DNA of 64,000 nt, from NCBI RefSeq assembly GCF_023734095.1, contig NZ_AP024620.1:1298501-1362500 (forward strand), in the 5' to 3' direction. This DNA comes from Moorella sp. Hama-1. GTDB taxonomy: Bacteria; Bacillota; DSM-521; Neomoorellales; Neomoorellaceae. The notes under the pieces were generated by a model, which worked only from the letters and a program-made list of their open reading frames with translations, was not told where the DNA came from and ran no database searches. Positions 16,666-25,246 of this stretch are shown here, piece by piece. The stretch's first letter is position 1, and every line of letters starts with the position of its first letter. The translations under genes and the position numbers were made by a program.

Positions 16666-18210
16666 ATGGCCACTACATCCATCTGGCAAGGGGCTGCTGT
16701 CCTAATGCTGGCCAGCCTATTAAACCGTATTTTAAGCTTTGGCTATCGCATGCTGGTGGTGCGCTATATCGGGGCCGAAGGGATGGGCCTCTATGAGATG
16801 GTTTTTCCCTTTTATAGCCTGGTGCTGATGGTGGCTACGGCCGGCGTACCTGTGGCTCTGGCCAAATTGACGGCCGAAAGGGTGGCCCTGGGGCAGTGGG
16901 GAAAAGTACGTAGCGTCTTTCGTCTCTCCCTGCTATTTTTGACGGCCAGCGGTCTGCTGGCATCCCTGGTGCTATGGCGGCTGGCCCCGGTACTTACCGG
17001 GAGAATGTTTGCCGATAGCCGGGTTTACCAGGCCTTTATGGTCATGCTCCTGGCCCTGCCGGTGGTTTGTGTTTGCTCGGCCTTTCGAGGTTATTTTCAG
17101 GGCTGGCAGCTGATGCGACCTGTAGCCCTGGCCCAGGTCATAGAACAATTCGTACGGGTTAGTGCCGGGCTCTTCCTGGGTATCTATCTATTACCCTACG
17201 GGGTGGCCATGGCTGCTGCCGGTCTGGCGGCGGGGATGGTCCTGGGGGAGGTGGCGGGATTGGGAATCAGTATGTTGATCTTTAACATGGCCCGGCCCTA
17301 CCATGATCTCGCCGTCGGCCAGGCGAGCTCCTTACGGGTCGATATCTTACCCCTCACCCGCCTGGCCATTCCGGTAATGCTGGCCCGGGTGGCTGGAGGT
17401 ATTATGTTAACTCTTGAAGCCCTCCTCATTCCGCGCCAGCTCCAGGCCTGGGGGGTTACCGTCAGCGAAGCCACGACCATTTACGGCCAGTACGCCGGCA
17501 TCGCTTTTACTTTAATCTACCTGCCCATGGTAATTACCGTCGCCCTGGCTATAGCCATGGTCCCGGCTATTGCTGAAGCCCGGGCTATTGGGGATTTCGA
17601 GCTTTTAAATAAACGCTGCCGGCAGGCTTTGAAACTGACCATTTATAGCAGCCTGCCCTTTGCCATTGCCTTTTATCTCTTTGCTTCTCCTATCTGCAAC
17701 CTGGTCTTCGCTACCCCCGGGGCTGGTATACCCCTGAAAATCCTCGCCTGGGGGTGTATCTTTATCTACCTGGAGCAGACTACAGTCGGTATCCTGAACG
17801 GCCTGGGGGCCATGCCCACCATCCTCTGGACGACCCTGGCCGGGGGGATTGTCGACCTCCTGGGGATCTATTATCTGACACCGATAATGGGGATTACCGG
17901 TGCGGCCCTGGGCGTCAACCTGGGAGCCGCCCTTACGGCTATCCTGAACCTCCTGGCCCTGGCCCGGCTGACCGGTTTTCGCCTGGATTTCCGGACCTTT
18001 ATTTACTGGCCGGCGGTGGCCGGCGCGGGAATGTTCCTGGGAGCCTCCCTCCTCTGGGTGCTACTGGCGGCAGCACCGGACTTATGGCGCCTCCTCCAGT
18101 CCCTGGCGGGCAGCGGCCTCCTCTACCTGTTGATCCTTTTGGGAGGTGGGGAAATAACCCCCGCGCATTTCTACCTCTTCCCCTGGCCGGGCCACAGAAA
18201 TGGTAAATAG
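16666..18210 (+). CDS. SpoVB/MurJ-type polysaccharide flippase
   Basis: A 514-residue integral membrane protein with about 14 hydrophobic segments, the MATE-like MVF layout of lipid-linked oligosaccharide flippases. The N-terminus (ASLLNRILSFGYRMLVVRYIG) is typical of SpoVB and related stage V sporulation or cell-wall precursor exporters. It is preceded by GACGAGGGGTG and ATG 16666. Its last 40 bases overlap the convergent surE gene, an unusual tail-to-tail overlap of two real genes. Whether it serves the spore cortex or the vegetative wall cannot be told here. Confidence 0.88.
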   Translation: MATTSIWQGAAVLMLASLLNRILSFGYRMLVVRYIGAEGMGLYEMVFPFYSLVLMVATAGVPVALAKLTAERVALGQWGKVRSVFRLSLLFLTASGLLASLVLWRLAPVLTGRMFADSRVYQAFMVMLLALPVVCVCSAFRGYFQGWQLMRPVALAQVIEQFVRVSAGLFLGIYLLPYGVAMAAAGLAAGMVLGEVAGLGISMLIFNMARPYHDLAVGQASSLRVDILPLTRLAIPVMLARVAGGIMLTLEALLIPRQLQAWGVTVSEATTIYGQYAGIAFTLIYLPMVITVALAIAMVPAIAEARAIGDFELLNKRCRQALKLTIYSSLPFAIAFYLFASPICNLVFATPGAGIPLKILAWGCIFIYLEQTTVGILNGLGAMPTILWTTLAGGIVDLLGIYYLTPIMGITGAALGVNLGAALTAILNLLALARLTGFRLDFRTFIYWPAVAGAGMFLGASLLWVLLAAAPDLWRLLQSLAGSGLLYLLILLGGGEITPAHFYLFPWPGHRNGK

Positions 18211-18953
18211 CCGGCCAGTTCTTTTTGAAAGGAGTAATTGGTTAAATCAAGCTGCAGGGGGGTAAGGGAGATCATTCCCCGTCCCAGGGCGCCGATATCA
18301 GTGTCGGCTTCCTGGTCCAGGTCGGCAACATCCCCGGCCAGCCAGTAGTAAGCCCGCCCCCGGGGGTCCAGGCGACGGGTCACAGTGTTAAGGTAACGGC
18401 GTCGTCCCAGGCGGGTGATGGTTATACCCTGGATATCTTCTTCTGGCAGGTAGGGAATATTAACATTTAACAGGGTGCCCTCGGGGAGACTGCGGTTCAT
18501 TATGGTCTCCACCAGGCGGCCGGTAAAAGCGGCGGCGAAGGAGAAATCCAGCTGGCCCTCGCCGGCCAGGGATACCGCCAGGGAAGGACGGCCGTTAATG
18601 CAGCCCTCGATGGCTCCCGAGACGGTGCCGGAATAAAGAACGTCCGTACCCAGGTTACCACCCAGGTTGATGCCGGAGACTACCAGGTCCGGCTCCTCAT
18701 CCAGGAGGGCATCCAGGGCCAGTTTAACGCAATCAGCTGGGGTACCATTGACGGCCAGGGCCGTTTCTACAGGCCCTTCCCAGGGGACCGCAGTAGCCCG
18801 CAGGGGTTTATGCATGGTTATACCATGGCCAATGGCGCTGCGTTCCTTCTCGGGGGCGACCACTGCTACTTTACCTATTAGCGCCAGGACTCTGCTTAAG
18901 GCTTTAAGACCCGGAGCATGGATACCGTCGTCATTCGTGATTAGGATAAACAA
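18171..18953 (-). CDS. surE: 5'/3'-nucleotidase SurE
   Basis: Hydrolyses nucleoside monophosphates (stationary-phase survival family). The 260-residue protein begins with ITNDDGIHAPG, which holds the DD metal ligands, and continues with PEKERSAIGHGIT, VNGTPADCV and VVSGINLGGNLG, all family signatures. The start is TTG at 18953, 2 bases after the stop of the small YpmA-like gene and behind the GAGGTG of that gene's end, so translation is probably coupled. The 3' end overlaps the flippase gene by 40 bases. Confidence 0.95.
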   Translation of the reverse strand: MFILITNDDGIHAPGLKALSRVLALIGKVAVVAPEKERSAIGHGITMHKPLRATAVPWEGPVETALAVNGTPADCVKLALDALLDEEPDLVVSGINLGGNLGTDVLYSGTVSGAIEGCINGRPSLAVSLAGEGQLDFSFAAAFTGRLVETIMNRSLPEGTLLNVNIPYLPEEDIQGITITRLGRRRYLNTVTRRLDPRGRAYYWLAGDVADLDQEADTDIGALGRGMISLTPLQLDLTNYSFQKELAGYLPFLWPGQGKR

Positions 18954-18955
18954 GA

Positions 18956-19111
18956 TTACACCTCATAAATGGACATGATCATGGTCCGGCCTTCGGCGTC
19001 CTGGGCCAGGCCGAACATCAAGCGATATTCCTTCAGGGTCTTATTCAGCAGGTCAACAACCTTATAGAGTTCATCGTTGCTGGTAAAGCTCCGGGTAGCC
19101 AGCAGGCGCAT
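18956..19111 (-). CDS. YpmA-like (DUF4264) small protein
   Basis: A 51-codon frame too short for routine ORF lists. It begins MRLLATRSFTSND, with GGAAGG 6 bases upstream of the ATG, and contains DELYKVVDLLNKTLKEYRL and MFGLAQD. This matches my memory of the B. subtilis YpmA family, which has an LYKIVDxLNRxLK...LMFGLA core. Function of the family is unknown. It ends 2 bases before the surE start, forming a tight pair with surE. Confidence 0.8.
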   Translation of the reverse strand: MRLLATRSFTSNDELYKVVDLLNKTLKEYRLMFGLAQDAEGRTMIMSIYEV

Positions 19112-19126
19112 AGAATCCTTCCTTTC

Positions 19127-20038
19127 TTACTGTTTCCTACTGTTTTTATCCTGCCCGGAGTCAGCCAGGCCCCAGGCGCGGTTATAGCAACTGGCGGCAG
19201 TAGCCGTATCCCCCAGGGTTTCGTGCAGGGTCCCCAGGAGCTGCCAGGCAGGCCGGTATTCCGGGTAAAGGTGCAGCATTTCTTCCAGTACCGACCGGGC
19301 TCTGGCCAGGTCGCCGATTTTTATTAAACAAGCGGCGTAGTTGTACTTGATCTGGACCTCTCCGGGTTTCAGGGCCAGGGCCCGGGTATAAAGGGATACG
19401 GCCAGGTAGGCCTTGCCCAGGGCTTCCAGGCAGGCCGCCGCGTTGTTCAGGATGGAGATATCTCCGGGTAAAAGGCGTAGGGCCTTTTCGAAATAATCTA
19501 TGGCCTCCGGCCAGCGATGGCAGCTGGCCAGGGCGGCGGCCAGGTTACCTGTAATCTCGCCATCCTTTGGCGCCAGGGCCGCAGCCTGGTAGTAGAAGGG
19601 CAGGGCTTCCCCGGGGCGTTCCATCTGGACCAGGCAGGCACCAAGGTTATTCAGGAGATCGACATCCCCGGGTGCCCTCGCCAGGGCCCGGCGAAAACAG
19701 CGATAAGCCTCCGGCCACTGCCCCAGACGCTGGTGACAGTAGCCGTTATTGATCAGGATGTCTTTATTACGGGGATCGAGCTTTAAGGCCTTTTGGTAAC
19801 AGGCCAGGGCTTTCTGGACCTCTCCCAGCCGCAGGTGACAGTAACCCAGGTTATTCCAAAGGCTGGGATGATGCCTCCGTGAACGCAGGATCTCCTCATA
19901 AAGGAGGGCAGCTTCCCCATAGCGCCCCTGCTCCATCAACCGCCATGCCTGTTCCTCCTGCGGCACATCTGCCTGGCGAACGAGGGTTAATATACCCCGG
20001 CCGCGGCTGCAAGTTGGGTTCTGGACAGGACCGGACAT
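19127..20038 (-). CDS. Tetratricopeptide-repeat protein
   Basis: A 303-residue protein consisting almost wholly of about seven TPR units (for example SLWNNLGYCHLRLGEVQKA, DILINNGYCHQRLGQWPEA, DISILNNAAACLEALGKA cut to shorter pieces), each with the W/L-G-Y-A-P pattern. No signal peptide or enzyme domain is present, so it is probably a cytoplasmic scaffold. The ATG has GGGAG 8 bases upstream. It lies just upstream of ypmA-surE on the same strand with only 15 bases between. Confidence 0.85.
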   Translation of the reverse strand: MSGPVQNPTCSRGRGILTLVRQADVPQEEQAWRLMEQGRYGEAALLYEEILRSRRHHPSLWNNLGYCHLRLGEVQKALACYQKALKLDPRNKDILINNGYCHQRLGQWPEAYRCFRRALARAPGDVDLLNNLGACLVQMERPGEALPFYYQAAALAPKDGEITGNLAAALASCHRWPEAIDYFEKALRLLPGDISILNNAAACLEALGKAYLAVSLYTRALALKPGEVQIKYNYAACLIKIGDLARARSVLEEMLHLYPEYRPAWQLLGTLHETLGDTATAASCYNRAWGLADSGQDKNSRKQ

Positions 20039-20125
20039 TACTATCGCTCCCTTTCATATCCATCCTGCCCTTAATTTTCGCCCTCTCTTATGCCAATTCC
20101 TCCCATATATGCCAAAAATCGTACG

Positions 20126-20593
20126 TCAAATACTGCCAGGCTCCGACTGGTCTTTGCTTTTGGCGGCACATTCCCGACAGTATCCGTAAAATTTCAATTG
20201 GTGATCGGTAATCAGGAAACCGTTTTTCTGGGTTAGTAAGTTTTCCAGGGATTCCAGTAAATCAGCGTCAAACTCCTGGACCCGGCCGCATCCCAGGCAG
20301 ATCATGTGGTGGTGGTGATGGGCCTCGTGCTGGCCAAGCTCATAACGGGTGCGGCCGTCACCGAAATTGATCTTGGTTAAGACGTCCAGGTCAGCCAGGA
20401 GTTCCAGGGTCCGGTAAACGGTGGCCAGACCAATATCGGGATGCTGGCTTTTAACAATACTAAAGACATCCTCAGCACTCAAGTGTTCTGTAGCGTGCTC
20501 CAGGAAGGTTTTAAGGATAAACTGGCGCTGGGGCGTCACCTTGTATTCTGATTGTTGGAGTTTTTGACAGATGGCATTAAGTTGCTCTTCCAT
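20126..20593 (-). CDS. fur: Fur-family metalloregulator
   Basis: A 155-residue repressor. Residues 1-85 form the winged helix (YKVTPQRQFILKTF, IGLATVYRTLELLADLDVL). The metal site region is HEAHHHHHMICLGCGRVQEF, with the CxxC at residues about 102-105 and a second pair CRECA near 143-146 that form the structural zinc site. This is Fur/PerR/Zur type; the motif set cannot separate them with certainty. A Fur-box-like site lies in the feoAB promoter at 47.7 kb in this window, which favours iron control. Confidence 0.88.
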   Translation of the reverse strand: MEEQLNAICQKLQQSEYKVTPQRQFILKTFLEHATEHLSAEDVFSIVKSQHPDIGLATVYRTLELLADLDVLTKINFGDGRTRYELGQHEAHHHHHMICLGCGRVQEFDADLLESLENLLTQKNGFLITDHQLKFYGYCRECAAKSKDQSEPGSI

Positions 20594-20603
20594 TAAAATG
20601 CAC

Positions 20604-21572
20604 CTAATTTTTCCCCGCGACCAGGGTCTCGGTAATCCCCTGGCCTGCCAGGGTCAGTTCGGGTTGGGCGGCAATCTTTAGTGCCCCCCGGTGGCGGCAG
20701 TACAGGCTTCTGGCCCCCAAGCGGGACAAGGCCCCGGTAGCCAGGACCATGGGGTCCTTGAGGGTCACCCCGGATGGCGGCACAACACCGGCCTGGAGGC
20801 TTACCTCCACGGGGAAATCGATGCCGTTTTTGTTTTCCTGCTCGTAAACCTGAAGGGTAAGGTTACCACTGGATCTTAACTCTTGCCCTTTCCGGGCCAG
20901 GTACAGGGCGGTTATTTCCTGGCCGCTGTAGAGCCGGTTGCCCCGGAAAGCGGCCCACAGGAAGGTATAATCGCCGGCGTAAAACCGGCCCAGGTAGGCC
21001 CCGGCCATGGCTTCATCTAGGAGAAAATTATAGCGGCGGTGATCGTGATAACCATTACCCTGGAAGCTGCTTCTGTCCCCTGCCACCTCCAGGGTGCCGC
21101 TGACCAGGGCCCGGGGGACGGGAACATTCCAGATGAAATATTTATTTCCTTTCTCGCCGTAGTTAATCCGGCCACCCCCGGGTTGCCAACCGGCCAGGAG
21201 GGGTTGAAATTTCAGGTCCAGGTTGATATCCCCCTCCAGCCACTGCAGGGAGAAATACTCTCCTTCCTGGCGGGCCCGGACACCCCCTGCCTGTAAATCC
21301 AAGTGGGAGCTGGCGGCTGTAAACGCAGTAGTAATTTCCCTGGTCACGGCTTCATGGCCGGGCCGGAAAAGGGTCAGTCCAACCCGCCCCTCCCGGTCGT
21401 AGACTGTCATCTGGACATTGAGATAGGTACCATCGTCGGCAGTAGCTTCAAAGAGCCAGCTCTCTTCTTCGCCCGCCTGTCCCTGGTAAGCGTCCCCGGC
21501 CGGCACCAGGGGCTCGTCGGACCGGGTATTGAAGTCGGTATCCTGCCAGAAGGAAAAGGTACTCTCACGCAT
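20604..21572 (-). CDS. Lipocalin-like CrtC/AttH-fold protein
   Basis: A 322-residue protein of beta-strand character. The segments WLFEATADDGTYLNVQMT, SFQGNGYHDHRRYNF and YAGDYTFLWAAFRGNRLY are like those of the CrtC/AttH lipocalin-like family, whose hydroxyneurosporene synthase members carry a GxGYHDH motif. No carotenoid genes are nearby, so carotenoid hydration is not implied. No signal peptide is visible. It is 10 bases upstream of fur and 15 bases downstream of the activase gene, so it may be part of one transcript with both. Function unknown. Confidence 0.6.
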   Translation of the reverse strand: MRESTFSFWQDTDFNTRSDEPLVPAGDAYQGQAGEEESWLFEATADDGTYLNVQMTVYDREGRVGLTLFRPGHEAVTREITTAFTAASSHLDLQAGGVRARQEGEYFSLQWLEGDINLDLKFQPLLAGWQPGGGRINYGEKGNKYFIWNVPVPRALVSGTLEVAGDRSSFQGNGYHDHRRYNFLLDEAMAGAYLGRFYAGDYTFLWAAFRGNRLYSGQEITALYLARKGQELRSSGNLTLQVYEQENKNGIDFPVEVSLQAGVVPPSGVTLKDPMVLATGALSRLGARSLYCRHRGALKIAAQPELTLAGQGITETLVAGKN

Positions 21573-21587
21573 TTAAACCCACTCCTT

Positions 21588-22550
21588 TCATTCACCCAGG
21601 GTATCCCATTTACCACAGCGACTGCCCCAACGGGCGATTAACTGGCCATCGGCTTCGATATTGACGATCTCACACAGGTTGGAACACCCCTGGCAGACAA
21701 AACTCCGGGCCTGGTAATCCTCCTCGGATACCTCGAAGCCCTTGAACTTTGTCCCCGGGTGTTTGGCTACATAATCCCGGGCCAGGAGGGCGGCCCCCAG
21801 GGCCCCCATGACGGCAAAATGGCGCGGGACAAGGATCTCTTCCTTCAGGGCCCGGGCGAAGGCCGCCCGGATGCCGGCGTTGGCAGCTACGCCACCTTGA
21901 AAGACGATGGGCGGCAGGATCTCCTTGCCCTTGGCGACGTTATTCAAGTAGTTACGTACCAGGGCTTCACAGAGGCCGCCGATGATGTCTTCTGTATTGT
22001 GCCCCATCTGCTGCTTATGAATCATATCGGACTCGGCAAAGACGGTACACCGTCCGGCGATGCGCACCGGGTTGTGGGACTTTAAAGCCATATCCCCGAA
22101 GTGTTCAATGGGGATCCCCAGGCGGGCTGCCTGCTGGTCCAGGAAGGAGCCCGTACCGGCGGCGCAGACGGTATTCATGGCAAAGTCGGTGACCACTCCC
22201 TGGCGCAGGATGATAATCTTGGAGTCCTGGCCGCCGATCTCCAGGATGGTCTGGACTTCCGGCACCTCCAGGCGGGCGGCTACGGCGTGGGCGGTAATTT
22301 CGTTTTTGACAATATCGGCACCGATGATGGCTCCGGCCAGGGTGCGGCCGCTACCGGTGGTACCGGCGCCGTTGATTTTGATATCCCCAGGCAGGGCGGC
22401 CGCCGTCTGGCGCAGGCCGTCCTTGACGGCCTGGATGGGCTGGCCGTGGGTGCGTAAATATAGGCTACTTAAAACCTCTCCTGCCTCAGTAATGACCACC
22501 ACATTGGTGCTGACGGAACCGACATCAATACCCAGGTAACAGGGCTGCAT
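21588..22550 (-). CDS. BadF/BcrA/HgdC-type CoA-dehydratase activase
   Basis: A 320-residue ASKHA ATPase. The N-terminus YLGIDVGSVSTNVVVI is the phosphate-1 loop; ILEIGGQDSKIIIL and AGTGSFLDQQAARLG are the family's Gly-rich and FeS-binding parts, and FQGGVAANAGIRAAF is the adenosine motif. HgdC-type activators drive one electron into a partner by ATP hydrolysis. A C-terminal Cys cluster (CQGCSNLCEI...SRCGKW) is an extra feature seen in the large activase-related group. Start ATG 22550 has GGAGG 9 bases upstream; it overlaps the preceding gene by 26 bases, so the three genes are translationally linked. Confidence 0.85.
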   Translation of the reverse strand: MQPCYLGIDVGSVSTNVVVITEAGEVLSSLYLRTHGQPIQAVKDGLRQTAAALPGDIKINGAGTTGSGRTLAGAIIGADIVKNEITAHAVAARLEVPEVQTILEIGGQDSKIIILRQGVVTDFAMNTVCAAGTGSFLDQQAARLGIPIEHFGDMALKSHNPVRIAGRCTVFAESDMIHKQQMGHNTEDIIGGLCEALVRNYLNNVAKGKEILPPIVFQGGVAANAGIRAAFARALKEEILVPRHFAVMGALGAALLARDYVAKHPGTKFKGFEVSEEDYQARSFVCQGCSNLCEIVNIEADGQLIARWGSRCGKWDTLGE

Positions 22551-23637
22551 GGCTTTTTGCCTCCATCTGCTCGCGGCGCTGGCGTAAGAGATCGACAAAG
22601 GCTTCCAGGCGGGTCTCGACCCCGGCCCGGCCTGTTTGCTCATCGATGGTCAGGCTCAGGACCGGTATGTTAAAATCACGGCTCACCCGGGGTAGGATAC
22701 TCTTGGCTACAATCTCCGGGATGCAGGTGAAGGGAGCCAGCTGGACAACGCCGTCGAAGCCGTGTTTGGCGTAGAGGATGGTTTCACCGATACTGTTCTG
22801 ACCGTGGCCGCCTATAAACTGATTGAGGTAAGGGTGGGCTGCCTGGCGGACATCCTCAGTGCCGTGGGCCAGGACATCAGTTGTCGTATAGTTGGTCAGA
22901 TAAATAGAGCGGTTGGTAATGGCACCCATCTCGCCCAGGGTTTTTTCAATATCCTGGTTCATAAAGGGCTCCAGCAGGACGTAAATCTCCCCGACAATGC
23001 CAATTCGAAGGGGACGGCGGCTGTCGTCCCTGGGTACGGCCTTGAGCAACTGCCGGCACTCCTCACTGGCGGCAGCTATTTCTTTGAGGCTCCGCGCCCG
23101 GTCAACAATAGCCAGACACTCCTTGAAGGTACGGGTGGTTGCCCCACGCTGTAGTTCGTAGGGCCGGGTAACGGTAGCCAGTTGCTCCAGTTCATCCAGA
23201 AGCCGCAACTTAGCCCAGGCCCGGCGGATGACTTCGATAAAGGCCGGCCAGGAGAGATGGGCTTCTTTAAGGACCCGGCGCAATTTCCCAAAAAAGCTGC
23301 CCAGGCCCGTCAGGGGGGGATCAAAGACAAAGATCTCGAACTTAAACCCCAGATTACGTAAAATCTTTTCATGTAGCAGGCCGTAAAGGCCGGCCCGGCA
23401 GGGCCCCACCCCCCCCGAAGTGATGATCATCTCGGCGCCCCGGTTGAGGACCTCCAGGTAGGTGCCCAGGACGGTTTTAAAGGGGATGCAGGCAAACTCG
23501 GGGGCGTACTGGACCCCCAGGTCCAGGGTGGCCGGGCTGGGGTTAGCCGGTACAATGGCTTCGAAACCCATGTCCTCTACCAGCTGTTTAAACCCCAGGT
23601 AAGAATAGCCCATATGGGCAAAGGATACCTTTTTCAC
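22525..23637 (-). CDS. 2-hydroxyacyl-CoA dehydratase-related protein (COG3581-like)
   Basis: A 370-residue protein beginning VSFAHMGYSYLGFKQLVEDMG with the segments EFACIPFKTVLGTYLEVL, ITSGGVGPCRAGLYG and APFTCIPEIVAKSILP, the last holding Cys that could ligate an iron-sulfur cluster. It belongs to the family annotated as acyl-CoA dehydratase activase-related or DUF2229-type. Its C-terminal LSLTIDEQTGRAGVETRLEAF is almost the same as in the next gene, showing that the two are paralogues. It sits between that paralogue and the activase. Substrate unknown. Confidence 0.75.
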   Translation of the reverse strand: MKKVSFAHMGYSYLGFKQLVEDMGFEAIVPANPSPATLDLGVQYAPEFACIPFKTVLGTYLEVLNRGAEMIITSGGVGPCRAGLYGLLHEKILRNLGFKFEIFVFDPPLTGLGSFFGKLRRVLKEAHLSWPAFIEVIRRAWAKLRLLDELEQLATVTRPYELQRGATTRTFKECLAIVDRARSLKEIAAASEECRQLLKAVPRDDSRRPLRIGIVGEIYVLLEPFMNQDIEKTLGEMGAITNRSIYLTNYTTTDVLAHGTEDVRQAAHPYLNQFIGGHGQNSIGETILYAKHGFDGVVQLAPFTCIPEIVAKSILPRVSRDFNIPVLSLTIDEQTGRAGVETRLEAFVDLLRQRREQMEAKSHAALLPGY

Positions 23638-24620
23638 CGGTTCCCCCTCCTTTGCAAGAGCATATCAACAAAGGCCTCCAAGCGGGTATTCATGCCGGCA
23701 TCCCCCGTTTGCTCGTCGATGCAGATGGACATAAAGGGAAGCTGGCCCCGGGTATAGTTGCGGATATCCAGTTCCATAATCTTATCCACCATGGCATCGG
23801 GACCGCAGCCAAAGGCAGTCACGTGGATGATGCCGTCGAGATCGCCCTGCCGGAGGTAATAGCTGGTGGCCCCGACGACCAGGTTGGAAAAGTGCCAGAA
23901 GAGCCGCCGCGGGAGTTGCCGGCTCAACTGGTAAAGGCGATCCGGCGGGATCATTTCCAGGGTCCGGATATTCACCCCCATTTTTTTCAGTTTGGCGATG
24001 ATGTTCAGGCTGATGTAACCATCATATACCTGGTAAGGGTAACCTAGGACTGCCAGGTTCAAGGCTCCAGGTTGCCGGGCTGCGGGTTCCACTAGTTCGC
24101 CCCGTAGTTTGGCCAGGGCCTGGAGGGGAAGATAACCTTTGAGGAGTAGCCCCTGAAAGGCTTGCTGGTGGCGAGTGCCTTCCCGGTAAGCTGCCCAGGC
24201 TGCCCGGCGGCTGAAACCCAGGATTTCAGCCACGCCCCGGCAGGTAGGCCATAAACCCCACAGGTTACGGCCGGCATCGACCTGGAGGTCGATAAGGGGT
24301 GGCAACTTGCCCAGGGTGGCCCGCACCATATCCGGTAACCCAAGGAATTTGGGGCAAAAGGTGGCGTACCGGTTGATCCTGACCATGCGGGGGATAAAAA
24401 GAGCGTCGACTTTATCCTTGAGGGCCAGGACATGCCCGTGATAGAGCTTAATAGGAATACAGGCATCGGCTACAGCTTCCCGGGCACCGTCATCCAGGAT
24501 GGCCTTGGTCGTCGGCGGTGAGGTAACGACCTCGGCACCCAGGCGATTAAAATAGGCCTGCCAGAAGGGAAAATGGCTGTAATATATCAGGGCAGTAGGA
24601 AAACCGATATGTAGGGACAA
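23634..24620 (-). CDS. 2-hydroxyacyl-CoA dehydratase-related protein (COG3580-like)
   Basis: A 328-residue protein starting (M)SLHIGFPTALIYYSHFP. Start is TTG 24620, with AGGAGGGG 8 bases upstream; the longer frame to 24725 is rejected because it has no ribosome site. Conserved Cys occur in VADACIPIKLYHGH, RYATFCPKFLGLP and TAFGCGPDAMVDK. The end MSICIDEQTGDAGMNTRLEAF parallels the downstream gene. The two genes overlap by 4 bases. In many Clostridia these domains are fused with the activase into one protein of over 1000 residues; here they are three separate genes. Function unknown. Confidence 0.75.
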   Translation of the reverse strand: MSLHIGFPTALIYYSHFPFWQAYFNRLGAEVVTSPPTTKAILDDGAREAVADACIPIKLYHGHVLALKDKVDALFIPRMVRINRYATFCPKFLGLPDMVRATLGKLPPLIDLQVDAGRNLWGLWPTCRGVAEILGFSRRAAWAAYREGTRHQQAFQGLLLKGYLPLQALAKLRGELVEPAARQPGALNLAVLGYPYQVYDGYISLNIIAKLKKMGVNIRTLEMIPPDRLYQLSRQLPRRLFWHFSNLVVGATSYYLRQGDLDGIIHVTAFGCGPDAMVDKIMELDIRNYTRGQLPFMSICIDEQTGDAGMNTRLEAFVDMLLQRRGNR

Positions 24621-24675
24621 AAGTTTCCCCTCCTGCTGAACTCTCCTGCCTAAATTTCGACGTCCATTTAAAAAA

Positions 24676-24703
24676 ACCTGCCAGGTTAGTGAAAGAGGCA
24701 GGT
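24676..24703. other. Stem-loop upstream of the dehydratase-like operon
   Basis: ACCTGCC (24676-24682) pairs with GGCAGGT (24697-24703). On the minus strand the stem is followed by six T (TTTTTT), as in an intrinsic terminator, but no minus-strand gene lies directly upstream. It may be a leader attenuator 50 bases before the operon start, or a fortuitous repeat. Confidence 0.45.
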
Positions 24704-24761
24704 ATTTTCTCATTACCCCGGGCATAGGGATAAGTTGAAAAGAGTTCAGGGAGGTGTCAGC

Positions 24762-25112
24762 TTGCCGCGAGCCATCTTAACAGGCCTGTTATGGTCCCTT
24801 TTAACTGGATTATTGCTGGCACTGGTGGCGGGGTTGCTCCTGTACTTTACGCCCCTTTCCGAAGGCCTGCTGCCGTTGTTGGCCAGCATTATCCTGGCCT
24901 TGTCCGTCTTTGGTGGCGGCCTGCAGGCGGCCCGGTTGGCCGCGGCCCGGGGTTTTGCCCAGGGAATGGGAGTGGGGCTCTCCTTCTTCCTGGTAATTCT
25001 GGCCCTGGGCTGGACTGCCACCCCCCTGTTCCTGGCGGCTGCTGCTAAAAAGCTGGGCCTCTGCCTGCTGGCCGGGGCCATGGGTGGCGTGGCCGGTATG
25101 GCCGGGAGGTAG
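24762..25112 (+). CDS. TIGR04086/YrzE-like four-helix membrane protein
   Basis: A 116-residue protein with four hydrophobic segments and almost no polar loops, ending GAMGGVAGMAGR. Start is TTG 24762, placed 6 bases after GGGAGGTG; the upstream ATG-like frame at 24735 lacks a site. Its size and layout fit the TIGR04086 small membrane family of Firmicutes, known only by sequence. It is a single plus-strand gene with its own terminator. Confidence 0.7.
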   Translation: MPRAILTGLLWSLLTGLLLALVAGLLLYFTPLSEGLLPLLASIILALSVFGGGLQAARLAAARGFAQGMGVGLSFFLVILALGWTATPLFLAAAAKKLGLCLLAGAMGGVAGMAGR

Positions 25113-25216
25113 GCTAATGGGCGCAGGTTATAAAGAGCCAGTAAAGCAACCCTCCGGCCAGGAGGCCCAGGCCAAAAATCAGGCGAAAGCGGGGACTGCC
25201 GGGCGGGGTAAATCCT

Positions 25217-25242
25217 CCAGGCCAGAGGGCCTGGTTTTTTTT
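25217..25242 (+). terminator. Terminator after the YrzE-like gene
   Basis: Stem CCAGGCC / GGCCTGG with a 4-base loop followed by eight T. It also lies just past the stop of the convergent minus-strand gene. Confidence 0.88.
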
Positions 25243-25246
25243 ATGG

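Noticed and set aside
20604-21572. Carotenoid biosynthesis function for the CrtC/AttH-like protein
   Set aside because: Only the fold-type motif is shared; no carotenoid genes are present and the same fold is used by unrelated proteins.
24621-24725. 35-residue extension of the COG3580-like protein
   Set aside because: It covers the stem-loop and lacks a ribosome site; AGGAGGGG precedes the TTG at 24620.
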